Assembly (NCBI GenBank): GCA_041650795.1 | Contig: JBAZKK010000017.1 | Coordinates: 1 to 22,796 of the forward strand | Reading direction: 5' to 3' | Origin: JBAZKK01 sp041650795 | Lineage (GTDB): Bacteria > Omnitrophota > Gorgyraeia > Gygaellales > Profunditerraquicolaceae | Length of the DNA: 22,796 nt | Part shown: piece after piece, positions 8,050-16,634 of the stretch | How positions within the stretch are numbered: position 1 is the first letter of the stretch | How the letters are laid out: every line of letters starts with the position of its first letter | Notes under the pieces: model-generated | The model's input: only the letters and a program-made list of their open reading frames with translations | The model's database searches: none | Told to the model about the DNA's origin: nothing | Translations under genes and position numbers: made by a program

Positions 8050-8526
8050 TTAGTCCAGGCTGATGGCAAGTTTACCGGTGCGCACCAATTCCTTGATGCT
8101 AAACTGACTCAGGTCGTCGAGAATCTCCTTGACCTCGGCCTGTTCGCCTACTGCGCTGATAATAGCAAGGCCTTCCTTATGCTTGATCAGGCGTGCAGTG
8201 TATTTAGCCAGGACCTTCTCCAGCTTTGCTTTTTCCTTGGGCGGGCAATGGACCTTGGCGAGAATCAGTTCCCTCTCGGCATGCTCCTTCTTGGTGAAAT
8301 CGGTAATCTTGATGATATCGATTAGCTTATGCAGCTGTTTTTTAATCTGCTCCAGTATCTTTTCGTCATCAGCCGAGACTACCATGGTAAGGTAAGATAT
8401 GCTGGGGTCAAGTGTTTCGCTTACCGCAAGGGAAGCGATATTATATCCACGGGCGCTGAATAGCCCTGCGATGCGCGCCAGGACACCGGGCTTATTTTCT
8501 ACAATTGCCGAGATTGTGTGCTTCAT
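8050..8526 (-). CDS. ilvN: Acetolactate synthase, small regulatory subunit
   Basis: This subunit activates the catalytic IlvB subunit and carries valine feedback. The 158 residues fit the long IlvH-type form: an N-terminal ACT domain (about 4-77) and a C-terminal domain. The ACT loop reads NKPGVLARIAGLFSARGYNI, with Asn11, Gly14 and Asn29. These are the positions tied to valine binding in E. coli IlvH, so feedback inhibition is expected to be intact. Its ATG overlaps the ilvB stop by one base (TAATG), a classic coupling arrangement that favours balanced synthesis of the two subunits. Confidence 0.96.
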   Translation of the reverse strand: MKHTISAIVENKPGVLARIAGLFSARGYNIASLAVSETLDPSISYLTMVVSADDEKILEQIKKQLHKLIDIIKITDFTKKEHAERELILAKVHCPPKEKAKLEKVLAKYTARLIKHKEGLAIISAVGEQAEVKEILDDLSQFSIKELVRTGKLAISLD

Positions 8527-10196
8527 TATGCCAGGCCTTCAATCATATTGTTAATCGCCTCCCCGGCAGGGACCATCGGGTAGACATTCTCCTCCGGTTC
8601 GACTTCAAAATCGATGAATACTACGTTATCCGTCTCAATTGCCTTATCTAAGGCGGGGCGCACCTCATCCTTTTTGGTTACCTTTATCCCGAGGGCGCCG
8701 TAACTCTCTGCCAGCTTCACAAAGTCCGGGCTGGACAGACAGGTATGGGAATAGCGCTTTTTATAAAACAACTCCTGCCATTGCCGCACCATGCCGAGGT
8801 AGCCGTTGTTCAATATCGCGACCTTCACGTTAATCTTATTGCAGACGCAGGTAGCCAGTTCCTGGATGTTCATCTGGATGGAGCCGTCTCCGGCGATATC
8901 AAATACTATTCTTTCGGGACAGCCGACCTTGGCGCCCATTGCCGCCGGAAAACCATAACCCATAGTGCCGAGGCCTCCGCTTGAGATAAAGGTGCGCGGG
9001 TGGCTGTATTTATACCACTGCGCCGCCCACATCTGGTTCTGCCCTACCTCGGTGGCGATAACCGCTTCGCCTTTGGTCGCCTCGTAAATCTGCTCGATTA
9101 CATATTGAGGTTTTAATTTCCCCCCTTCCTCGTATCTCATCGGGTATTTCTTCTTCCAAGACTCAATGGTCGCCAGCCAATCCGAGGTATCAATGGCTTT
9201 ACCGAGTTCCTCCAGGAGCTGGCCAAGGGTATTTCTGGCATCCCCTACCACCGGGATCTCCACCCCGACGTTCTTGCTGATAGAAGAAGGGTCAATGTCT
9301 ATATGGATAATCTTGGCGTTGGCGGCAAAGACATCGAGCCTGCCGGTAACGCGGTCGTCAAAACGCGCGCCTATGGCTATGATCAGGTCTGCCTGCATAA
9401 TGGCGTGATTGGCAAAAGCCGTGCCGTGCATGCCAAGCATACCGAGAGATAAAGAGTGGGCGCTTGGAAACCCGCCGATACCCATCAGGGTCCAGGTTAC
9501 CGGTATATTCATCCTCTCGGCTAATTCCTTGACTTCGCGATAGGCGCCGGAAGTAATTACCCCTCCGCCCGCATAAATGATGGGCCTCTTGGCATTAGTG
9601 ATTAATTTGGCGGCTTTTTTAATCTGCCCCGGATGGCCGAAATAAGTGGGTTTGTAACCGCGTATGTCTATCTCTTCGGGCCAGATGAATTCCGTCTCCT
9701 GCTGCTGTATGTCTATCGGAAAATCTATCAATACCGGACCGGGCCTGCCTGTGGAAGCAATGTGAAAGGCCTCCCGCACTATCCTTGCTACATCCTTGAC
9801 ATTCTTAACCAGGTAATTATATTTGGTAATGGGGCGGGTGATACCGGTAACGTCGGCCTCCTGAAAGGCATCGTTACCGATGACGGATGTCTTTACCTGT
9901 CCGGTAATCGCTATCATCGGTATGGAATCCATATAGGCGGTGGCAATGCCGGTGGTTAAATTAGTGGCGCCGGGACCAGAGGTTGCGATACATACCCCGG
10001 GTTTACCCGTGGCACGGGCATAACCGTCTGCGGCATGGGCAGCTGCCTGCTCGTGGCGCGTAAGGATAAACCTTATGTCGCTATCGTAAATCTTGTCGAA
10101 AAGTGGCAGGACCTGCCCCCCGGGGTAGCCGAACATGACCTCGACACCCTCGCGCTTCAAACTTTCCATTAAAATCTGTGCGCCTGTAAGTTTCAT
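8526..10196 (-). CDS. ilvB: Acetolactate synthase, large catalytic subunit (ThDP-dependent)
   Basis: IlvB joins two pyruvates into acetolactate, or pyruvate with 2-oxobutyrate, using thiamine diphosphate, Mg2+ and FAD. The 556 residues contain the cofactor-activating glutamate in TRHEQAAAHAADGYARA (Glu49) and ATSGPGATNL. The middle domain has GARFDDRVTGR. The ThDP motif starts at GDGS (436-439) and ends at LNN (463-464). The FAD-domain features and the adjacent ilvN argue for the anabolic enzyme rather than a catabolic, FAD-free ALS. ilvD ends one base upstream and ilvN overlaps downstream, so this is one operon. Confidence 0.97.
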   Translation of the reverse strand: MKLTGAQILMESLKREGVEVMFGYPGGQVLPLFDKIYDSDIRFILTRHEQAAAHAADGYARATGKPGVCIATSGPGATNLTTGIATAYMDSIPMIAITGQVKTSVIGNDAFQEADVTGITRPITKYNYLVKNVKDVARIVREAFHIASTGRPGPVLIDFPIDIQQQETEFIWPEEIDIRGYKPTYFGHPGQIKKAAKLITNAKRPIIYAGGGVITSGAYREVKELAERMNIPVTWTLMGIGGFPSAHSLSLGMLGMHGTAFANHAIMQADLIIAIGARFDDRVTGRLDVFAANAKIIHIDIDPSSISKNVGVEIPVVGDARNTLGQLLEELGKAIDTSDWLATIESWKKKYPMRYEEGGKLKPQYVIEQIYEATKGEAVIATEVGQNQMWAAQWYKYSHPRTFISSGGLGTMGYGFPAAMGAKVGCPERIVFDIAGDGSIQMNIQELATCVCNKINVKVAILNNGYLGMVRQWQELFYKKRYSHTCLSSPDFVKLAESYGALGIKVTKKDEVRPALDKAIETDNVVFIDFEVEPEENVYPMVPAGEAINNMIEGLA

Positions 10197-10197
10197 C

Positions 10198-11853
10198 TTA
10201 TTTTAATATCGCCCCTTTATCCGCGGAGGAAACGAGCCTCGAATAACGCGCCAAGTATCCTTTCTTGATCTTTGGCGGCGTGGGCTTAAATCCTTTCAAT
10301 CTTTTCGCAATCTCCTGTTGCCTCAACCGCACGTTTAATTTCCGCCCCGGTATATCTATCTCGATTATATCACCGTTTTTTAAAATAGCAACCGGCCCTC
10401 CTGCCGAAGCCTCCGGAGAGATATGCCCGATGCACGGCCCCTTGGTGCCTCCGGAGAACCTGCCGTCAGTAATCAGGGCCACGGATTCAGCCAGACCCAT
10501 GCCTACGATTGCGGAGGTAGGGGCAAGCATCTCCCGCATCCCGGGACCGCCTGCAGGCCCTTCGTAACGGATCACGATTACCTCGCCGCTTTTAATATTC
10601 CTGTTGAGGATAGACCTCATTGCCTCTTCCTCACGGTTAAAGACGCGCGCCCTCCCGGTAAACCTCATCATCCTGGGGCTGACTGCCGCCTGCTTGACTA
10701 CCGCCCCCTCGGGCGCAAGGTTTCCGTAGAGCACCGCGATGCCCCCCTGTTTATGATAAGGACGGGTGAGCGGACGGATAACCTCCTCATCCATAATCTC
10801 TGATGCTCCCGCGATATCCAGCACCTTCCTTCCGCTTAACGTCATGGTATTGTTCAATTTCGCCTTCAGGCGCTTTAACACCGCAGGTATCCCCCCGGCG
10901 TATTCCAGATCCTCCATAAAATACGGCCCTGCGGGCTCTATATTAGTGATGTGAGGCGTGCGCCTGCTGATACGCTCGAAATCCCCAAGCGTTAAATTGA
11001 TGCCTGCTTCATGGGCAATGGCCATAAGGTGCAAAACGGTATTGCTTGATCCGCCGAGAGCCATATCCACCACAATCGTATTCTGCAGCGACTTAAGGTT
11101 AATGATATCTAGAGGTAAGATATTCTTCTTCACAAGTTCTACGATGCGCTCTCCGCTTGCCTGGGCAATGCGGCGTTTCTTGGCAGATACTGCCAGTGCA
11201 GTCCCGCATCCGGGAAGCGACATACCCATGGCCTCAATGAGGCAGGCCATGGTATTAGCGGTATACAACCCCTGGCACGACCCTGCTCCGGGGCAAGCCT
11301 CCATCTCCAGGCAAGACAGCTCCTCTCCGGAGATATCCCCTCTTTTAGCCCGCGCCAGGGCCTCGTAGGTATCATGCACAAACGCTAGCTTGCGCTTGGC
11401 CTTCAGGCGACCGGAGAGCATCGGACCGGCGGTAACAATAATCGCGGGTATGTTTAAACGTGCCGCCCCCATGAGCATTCCGGGGGTAATCTTATCGCAA
11501 TTAGTAAGGCAGACAATGCCGTCGAGGCTATGGGCATTGCAAACGGTCTCTATGCTATCGGCGACTATCTCGCGCAACGCCAGGGGATAACACATCCCCA
11601 AGTGCCCCATTGCAATGCCGTCGCAGATGCCGGGCACCCCAAAGAAAAAAGGCACCCCTCCTCCGTAGCAAATCCCGCGCTCGATATAACGCTCCAGGTC
11701 GCGCATACCGATATGACCCGGGATAAGGTCGGTAAAAGAGGTGGCTACCCCGATAAACGGCCTGCTGAAATCCTTGCGGCTCAAACCTGTAGCATAAAGG
11801 AGCGCGCGATGAGGAACGCGCTCTAAGCCCTTTTTAATCTTGTCTGAACGCAT
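10198..11853 (-). CDS. ilvD: Dihydroxy-acid dehydratase
   Basis: IlvD dehydrates 2,3-dihydroxyisovalerate and 2,3-dihydroxy-3-methylvalerate to the 2-oxoacids, using an Fe-S cluster. The 551 residues show DGIAMGHLGM, TNCDKITPGMLM (Cys119) and CPGAGSCQGLYTANTM (Cys187, Cys193). The segment SFTDLIPGHIGMRDL has Gly46-His47 where [2Fe-2S] dehydratases have a cluster cysteine. In this it resembles E. coli IlvD, the oxygen-sensitive [4Fe-4S] type, which would suit an anaerobe. The related sugar-acid dehydratases (Edd type) are less likely, given the direct junction with ilvB. A strong GGAGGAG lies eight bases before the ATG. The 36-nt gap upstream carries a short 7-bp hairpin (arms 11875-11881 and 11889-11895) over the aldolase stop codon. 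Confidence 0.96.
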   Translation of the reverse strand: MRSDKIKKGLERVPHRALLYATGLSRKDFSRPFIGVATSFTDLIPGHIGMRDLERYIERGICYGGGVPFFFGVPGICDGIAMGHLGMCYPLALREIVADSIETVCNAHSLDGIVCLTNCDKITPGMLMGAARLNIPAIIVTAGPMLSGRLKAKRKLAFVHDTYEALARAKRGDISGEELSCLEMEACPGAGSCQGLYTANTMACLIEAMGMSLPGCGTALAVSAKKRRIAQASGERIVELVKKNILPLDIINLKSLQNTIVVDMALGGSSNTVLHLMAIAHEAGINLTLGDFERISRRTPHITNIEPAGPYFMEDLEYAGGIPAVLKRLKAKLNNTMTLSGRKVLDIAGASEIMDEEVIRPLTRPYHKQGGIAVLYGNLAPEGAVVKQAAVSPRMMRFTGRARVFNREEEAMRSILNRNIKSGEVIVIRYEGPAGGPGMREMLAPTSAIVGMGLAESVALITDGRFSGGTKGPCIGHISPEASAGGPVAILKNGDIIEIDIPGRKLNVRLRQQEIAKRLKGFKPTPPKIKKGYLARYSRLVSSADKGAILK

Positions 11854-11889
11854 GTCTTGCTCTCCTCCCGGACTGATTAGTAATCCGCA

Positions 11890-13218
11890 CTAATCCGCCC
11901 CTTCGCCGTCATGCTCTATCTTGCCGGGCGCCCCTTTGTGTTTACGGATGATGACGCGCTTCAAGGTAACGAATTTATTGACCAACTCTTTGTTATTGAC
12001 GGCATTGAGCTGCTTAAAGAGAAACTCGAATCTCTCCTCTAGCTCCCTGGCAATGGCGTCTCTTACCTCCTGGGGTAAGCCCATGATATCCTTTTTAAAA
12101 GGTCCGAGGGCCTTCTTGCGGGTCTTGTAGATAAACTGCTCTTCGGTCTCGCCTTCTTTTTTCTCGCCGGAGGCGTTGGCCTTAAGCCATTCGTAAATCC
12201 TGTTCTTCAGTTCCTGCGGGAAATGCCCGGATTCATAAACCATATTCTGGAATTCGGTAGCCAGGTGCACCTCGGCAGCCTCCACCTCCGGGAACTTATG
12301 GAATGCTTCCTGCGGAAGCGTTGAGGCGCCGTGCTGAACCGCGCCTGCCATCCCAAATTCATCGCGCGCAATCTTGGAGAGGCTCTTCAGGGTCTCGAAG
12401 TCTAACTTCACCTGGGCGATACTGCCGTCCGGCAAAACTACACCGCCGTGCGAGGTCCCGGTCTGGATGCTTATCTTGCTTAAACCGGTGCGCCCCTTGC
12501 GCAATCTATCCCGGTAACCCTGCATAAATGCGCGCAGGTCCTCGGGGGTCGAATTCCTGCTGCCGACCTCGCCTATCTCGCCACCCACCGATATCTCGAC
12601 TCCGCGCGGCTGGCTCTGGCGGATAAACTGGGTAAGCTTGGCGCAGACCTCGTAATTGTTAAACTGCTGCTTTTTGATGTCCGTCTTGGAAAGGTCTACC
12701 AGGGTCGAGGAATCAATGTCAATATTGTAGAAACCCGCGGCTATCGCTTCGCTAATCAGGGCCTTTAAACCTTCCATCTCCTTATTGGGGGCTTCCTTGA
12801 ATTTCTTGAGGCTCAACTGGAAATGATCCCCTTGGATAAAGACTGCGCCGCTGAACCCCTCCTTCACCGCAGCACCTATGATTACCGCCGCAAATTCTAC
12901 CGGAGCCTGGGCGGTATAGACCATTTCGGACTTGGCAATCTCGAAAATAAACGCCCCGGCGTTGTTCTTCCTGGCGACCCGGAATATCGCCCGCGCCAGA
13001 TCGTAGGTAAGCGTCCTTAGGTTGACGGCCGGAACGGTAAATCCGTTGAACTCGCCTTTTCCGCGCGCCGCATAAAGCTCGTGTATGCTGGAAGGATAAA
13101 CGCCTTTTTTGTAGGCTATGTTGATAATCTTCTTGGCAATCCTGGCTTTGACTGCCGGTTCGTCGCTAAGCACCAATTCCGAAACCAACCTATCGATATC
13201 CAAAGGCCTTCTCCCCAT
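11890..13218 (-). CDS. Class II (zinc) aldolase family protein, probable fructose-1,6-bisphosphate aldolase, long form
   Basis: The 442-residue protein belongs to the class II metal-dependent aldolase superfamily. FIQGDHFQ gives the Asp-His pair (Asp131 as proton donor, His132 as zinc ligand). GGEIGEVG holds Glu214, TGTSHGG His257 and VQHGAST His296. It directly follows pfkA, and PFK plus aldolase are consecutive steps of glycolysis, so fructose bisphosphate is the likely substrate. It departs from ordinary FbaA/FbaB in length (usual range about 280-360) and has about 60 extra residues before the barrel. A charged C-terminal extension starts near residue 330. QHGAST also replaces the usual HGGSG motif. 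Tagatose bisphosphate or another ketose phosphate cannot be excluded. GGAAGGAG precedes the ATG by seven bases. Confidence 0.8.
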   Translation of the reverse strand: MGRRPLDIDRLVSELVLSDEPAVKARIAKKIINIAYKKGVYPSSIHELYAARGKGEFNGFTVPAVNLRTLTYDLARAIFRVARKNNAGAFIFEIAKSEMVYTAQAPVEFAAVIIGAAVKEGFSGAVFIQGDHFQLSLKKFKEAPNKEMEGLKALISEAIAAGFYNIDIDSSTLVDLSKTDIKKQQFNNYEVCAKLTQFIRQSQPRGVEISVGGEIGEVGSRNSTPEDLRAFMQGYRDRLRKGRTGLSKISIQTGTSHGGVVLPDGSIAQVKLDFETLKSLSKIARDEFGMAGAVQHGASTLPQEAFHKFPEVEAAEVHLATEFQNMVYESGHFPQELKNRIYEWLKANASGEKKEGETEEQFIYKTRKKALGPFKKDIMGLPQEVRDAIARELEERFEFLFKQLNAVNNKELVNKFVTLKRVIIRKHKGAPGKIEHDGEGAD

Positions 13219-13240
13219 GGCAACTCTCCTTCCTTAATAA

Positions 13241-14200
13241 TCAAGTAAGTATCTTGATTAATTCATAAAGCGCGTTATACCTGAATTCTTTCTTGCTTAC
13301 CGCGAACTCCAGGTCCACGACATTTACCTGGTTTGAAACTACCCCTACTGCCTTGCCGCTTTCGCCCTTCATCAATAAAGCCACCGCTTCGGCCCCCAGG
13401 CGCGTGGCAAGTATGCGGTCAATGGCTGTCGGAGAGCCGCCCCGCTGCACGTGCCCCAGAACCACCACCCTGGTTTCAAGGTCTGTCATCCCGGTAATCT
13501 TGGCGGCGACATCCTCGGCCTTGGCCTTTCCCTCGGCGACAATGATAATCCAGCTGATCTTGCCACGCATATTACCTTCCACTATCTCATGGCACATATT
13601 CTCGAAATTAAAGTCCTTCTCTGGAAGCAGGACATCCTCGGCTCCGCCCCCCACCCCAACCTGCAGGGCGATAAAGCCGGACTCCCGGCCCATTACCTCT
13701 ACCACGAATATGCGCTCCATGGAAGTGGCGGTATCTCTTATCTTATCAATCGCCTCTAAGCCGGTATTAACCGCGGTGTCGGCCCCTATGGTATAATCCG
13801 TGCCGTTAATATCGTTATCGATGGTGCCCGGGACCCCGATACAGGGTATTTTCCATTTTCCTGCCAGGGCAATGCCCCCCTGATAGGTGCCGTTGCCGCC
13901 TATCAGAACCAACCCTTCAATGCCATATTTCTTAATGCTCTCCACGGCGCGCCTCTGCCCTTCTTCGGTAAGAAATTCCGGGCAGCGTGCGGTCTTAAGG
14001 ACCGTTCCACCGCGGTTGATAATGTTTGAGACCGAACGGTGGTTAAGGGGCATTATTTCTTCGTTAATCAATCCCGAGTACCCGCGGTATATACCCATTA
14101 CCTCTAATTTATAATAGGTGGCGTAGCGCACTACGCTGCGTATGGCGGCGTTCATTCCGGCAGCGTCGCCCCCCGACGTCAAGACCCCTATCCTTTTCAT
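13241..14200 (-). CDS. pfkA: 6-phosphofructokinase (PfkA family)
   Basis: PfkA phosphorylates fructose 6-phosphate to the 1,6-bisphosphate. I chose the ATG at 14200 over an in-frame ATG at 14215. It forms an ATGA overlap with the ahcY stop and gives a 319-residue protein that begins MKRIGVLTSGGD, matching the family start and length. Catalytic PGTIDNDINGTD, MGRESG and LGHVQRGGSPTAIDR are present. Gly follows in both places where PPi-dependent enzymes carry Asp and Lys, which predicts ATP as donor. The one oddity is the loop IGGNGTYQGG. Its Asn103 occupies the place of E. coli Asp103 (GGDGS), which helps bind Mg-ATP. Family certain; phosphoryl donor likely but not proven. Confidence 0.93.
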   Translation of the reverse strand: MKRIGVLTSGGDAAGMNAAIRSVVRYATYYKLEVMGIYRGYSGLINEEIMPLNHRSVSNIINRGGTVLKTARCPEFLTEEGQRRAVESIKKYGIEGLVLIGGNGTYQGGIALAGKWKIPCIGVPGTIDNDINGTDYTIGADTAVNTGLEAIDKIRDTATSMERIFVVEVMGRESGFIALQVGVGGGAEDVLLPEKDFNFENMCHEIVEGNMRGKISWIIIVAEGKAKAEDVAAKITGMTDLETRVVVLGHVQRGGSPTAIDRILATRLGAEAVALLMKGESGKAVGVVSNQVNVVDLEFAVSKKEFRYNALYELIKILT

Positions 14201-15453
14201 GTGCCAAGCTCCCAACTGGCAAGATACCTCTTCTGCTCTTTAGTAAGGGTATCAATGCGTATGCCCAATGATTTCAATTTCAGATATGCGACCTTATTAT
14301 CGAGCTCCCGGGGAACACAATAGACCTCATTTGACAATTTCTTATGGTTCTTTGCAATGTATTCTACGCTTAATGCCTGATTGGCAAATGACATATCCAT
14401 GACTTGTGCGGGATGGCCTTCAGCAGCAGCCAGGTTAATGAGGCGCCCCTCACCCAGGCAATATATCCTGCGGCCGTCCCTGAGGACGTATTCATCCACA
14501 AAATCCCGGATGCGTTTCCTGGCACGGGACATTCCTGCCAAGGCCGGAATGTCCAGCTCAACATTAAAATGCCCGGAATTGGCCACAATGGCTCCGTCCT
14601 TCATAGCCTTGAAATGCTCTCTGCGGATGACGCTCGTATCTCCGGTAGTGGTAACAAAAACATCCCCGAGCCTAGCGGCTTTGGCAATGGGCATCACGCG
14701 GAAACCGTCCATGACAGCCTCTAATCCCCTCAAAGGGGAAACCTCCGTTACAATTACGTTTGCGCCCATGCCGCTGGCGCGCATTGCCACCCCCTTGCCG
14801 CACCAGCCGTATCCGCAAACCACGAAGTTAGAACCAGCCAACAGCTTGTTGGTAGCGCGCACGATACCGTCAACCGTGGATTGCCCTGTCCCGTAGCGGT
14901 TATCAAAGAGATGTTTGGTAGAAGCATCGTTTACCGCGATAATGGGGTAACGCAACCTTCCTTCCCGCGCCAGGGCGCGCAACCTTATTACGCCGGTCGT
15001 CGTCTCCTCGGTGCCTCCGGTAATATTGGGGTGCTCGCCCGGCTTGCGGCGGTGGATAGTGCTTACAAGGTCGGCGCCGTCATCCATTGTAATATCGGGC
15101 TTAATCGCCAACGCCGCTTTGATGTGGCTGTAGTAAGTAGGGGTATTTTCGCCTTTGATGGCGAACACCGGTATTTTTAAATTTTTTACCAGTGATGATG
15201 CTACGTCGTCCTGGGTTGAAAGCGGGTTAGAGGCGCACAAGGTAACCTTTGCCCCCGCGGCTTTCAGCACCTCAGAAAGCACTGCGGTTTCGGTAGTAAC
15301 ATGCAAACAGCATGAAATGGTTACCCCTTTTAAAGGAAGCTCCCTGCGGAAACGCTCTGCCACCAACCCCAAAACAGGCATGTTATTCCTTGCCCATTCA
15401 ATCCTTAATGAACCTTTTTTCGCTAAACTGATATCCTTGATGTCATATTTCAT
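14197..15453 (-). CDS. ahcY: Adenosylhomocysteinase (S-adenosylhomocysteine hydrolase)
   Basis: AhcY reversibly splits S-adenosylhomocysteine into adenosine and homocysteine, clearing the product of SAM-dependent methylation. It needs a tightly bound NAD+. The 418 residues show HVTTETAVL, SNPLSTQDDVA, MDDGADLV, GGTEETTTGV (Glu150 region), NDASTKHLFDNRYGTGQS (Lys180, Asp184) and the NAD loop CGYGWCGKG near 213-221. Its length matches the shorter prokaryotic form without the insert found in many proteobacterial enzymes. It lies 11 bases after metK, so SAM synthesis and SAH removal are made together. The stop overlaps the pfkA start in an ATGA. Confidence 0.96.
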   Translation of the reverse strand: MKYDIKDISLAKKGSLRIEWARNNMPVLGLVAERFRRELPLKGVTISCCLHVTTETAVLSEVLKAAGAKVTLCASNPLSTQDDVASSLVKNLKIPVFAIKGENTPTYYSHIKAALAIKPDITMDDGADLVSTIHRRKPGEHPNITGGTEETTTGVIRLRALAREGRLRYPIIAVNDASTKHLFDNRYGTGQSTVDGIVRATNKLLAGSNFVVCGYGWCGKGVAMRASGMGANVIVTEVSPLRGLEAVMDGFRVMPIAKAARLGDVFVTTTGDTSVIRREHFKAMKDGAIVANSGHFNVELDIPALAGMSRARKRIRDFVDEYVLRDGRRIYCLGEGRLINLAAAEGHPAQVMDMSFANQALSVEYIAKNHKKLSNEVYCVPRELDNKVAYLKLKSLGIRIDTLTKEQKRYLASWELGT

Positions 15454-15464
15454 AGTTTGCCTTT

Positions 15465-16634
15465 CTATAATCTTCTTGCCTGCTTCTTCAAAGCCGCAGT
15501 TTTATCCGTATTCTCCCAGCTGAATTCCGATTCGCTCCTGCCGAAATGGCCGTAACAGGCGGTCTTCCTATATATAGGACGCAGGAGATCCAATTCCTTT
15601 ATCATGCCGCGGGGGGTGAGTTCAAAATTGGCGCGGATGAGCTTTTCAAACGCCGCCTCCGAAAGTTTACCGGTACCGTAGGTTTCAACCATAACCGCCA
15701 GAGGATCGGCCTTGCCGATAACATAGGCAAGGTGGATTAAGCATTTATCGGCAAGCCCCGCCGCTACAATATTCTTGGCGATGTACCTGGCCATATAGGC
15801 AGCGGAACGGTCAACCTTGGTAGGGTCCTTTCCGGAAAACGCACCCCCGCCGGGAGCAGCCACCCCTCCATAAGTATCTACCACTATCTTCCTACCGGTC
15901 ATGCCGGTATCAGACTGCGGGCCGCCCACTGTGAATTTTCCCGTCTCATTGACATAATAATTGGTGTTCTTGTCAACGAATCCCTTTAAAACCGGCTTGG
16001 CAATCGCCTCAATCATCTCCTGTCGCGCCTTCCTGGTAATCTTCTCCTTGCTGGAATCCAGGACATCCTCGGTGTGCTGGCAGGCCAGGACCACGGAATC
16101 CACCCTCACCGGATGGGAATCGTGATACTCCACCGTCACCTGTGATTTGCAGTCCGGCCCGAGGTATTTTAAGATACCCTGACGGCGAACATCGGCGATG
16201 CGCTTTACCAGCTTATGCGACAGCATAATCGGAAGCGGCATCAACTCCGGGGTTTCGCGACAGGCGTAACCCACCATAAACCCCTGGTCACCCGCTCCCC
16301 CCTTATCCACGCCCTGCGCGATATCGGACGACTGGTTATGGATAGTATTTATGATGGCGCAGGTGTGGTAATCAAACCCGTATCTCGGATGGGTATAACC
16401 TATTTCCTTTAATAGGTTGCGGGTAAGATTATGCACATCCACATATGCGGTAGTGGTAATCTCGCCTCCTACGATTAAGAGCCCCATCGTAACATAGGTT
16501 TCACAGGCAACCCTGCCGTAAGGGTCAAGCCTCAAGACCTCATCGAGCACGGCATCGGATATCTGGTCGCAAACCTTATCGGGATGACCTTCACCTACGG
16601 ATTCGGAAGTAAAAAAATGCTTTCGAGCTGTCAT
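15465..16634 (-). CDS. metK: Methionine adenosyltransferase (SAM synthetase)
   Basis: MetK makes S-adenosylmethionine from methionine and ATP, releasing phosphate and pyrophosphate. The 389-residue protein has SESVGEGHPDKVCDQISDA (His17, Asp19), GGAGDQGFMVGYA (Asp116), the phosphate loop GGGAFSGKDPTKVDRSAAY (about 262-280) and a normal C-terminus. It is the ordinary bacterial type. It starts in an ATGA overlap with the nucleotidyltransferase gene, so there is no room for an upstream SAM riboswitch and none was seen. ahcY follows directly. Confidence 0.97.
   Translation of the reverse strand: MTARKHFFTSESVGEGHPDKVCDQISDAVLDEVLRLDPYGRVACETYVTMGLLIVGGEITTTAYVDVHNLTRNLLKEIGYTHPRYGFDYHTCAIINTIHNQSSDIAQGVDKGGAGDQGFMVGYACRETPELMPLPIMLSHKLVKRIADVRRQGILKYLGPDCKSQVTVEYHDSHPVRVDSVVLACQHTEDVLDSSKEKITRKARQEMIEAIAKPVLKGFVDKNTNYYVNETGKFTVGGPQSDTGMTGRKIVVDTYGGVAAPGGGAFSGKDPTKVDRSAAYMARYIAKNIVAAGLADKCLIHLAYVIGKADPLAVMVETYGTGKLSEAAFEKLIRANFELTPRGMIKELDLLRPIYRKTACYGHFGRSESEFSWENTDKTAALKKQARRL

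Noticed and set aside
11854..11889. T-box or attenuator leader before ilvD
   Set aside because: The gap is only 36 nt and holds just a 7-bp hairpin without a T-run or leader peptide.
14370..14588. Short minus-strand frames inside ahcY and ilvD (also 11139-11381)
   Set aside because: These are alternate frames of intact, full-length genes; no frameshift or broken gene is implied.
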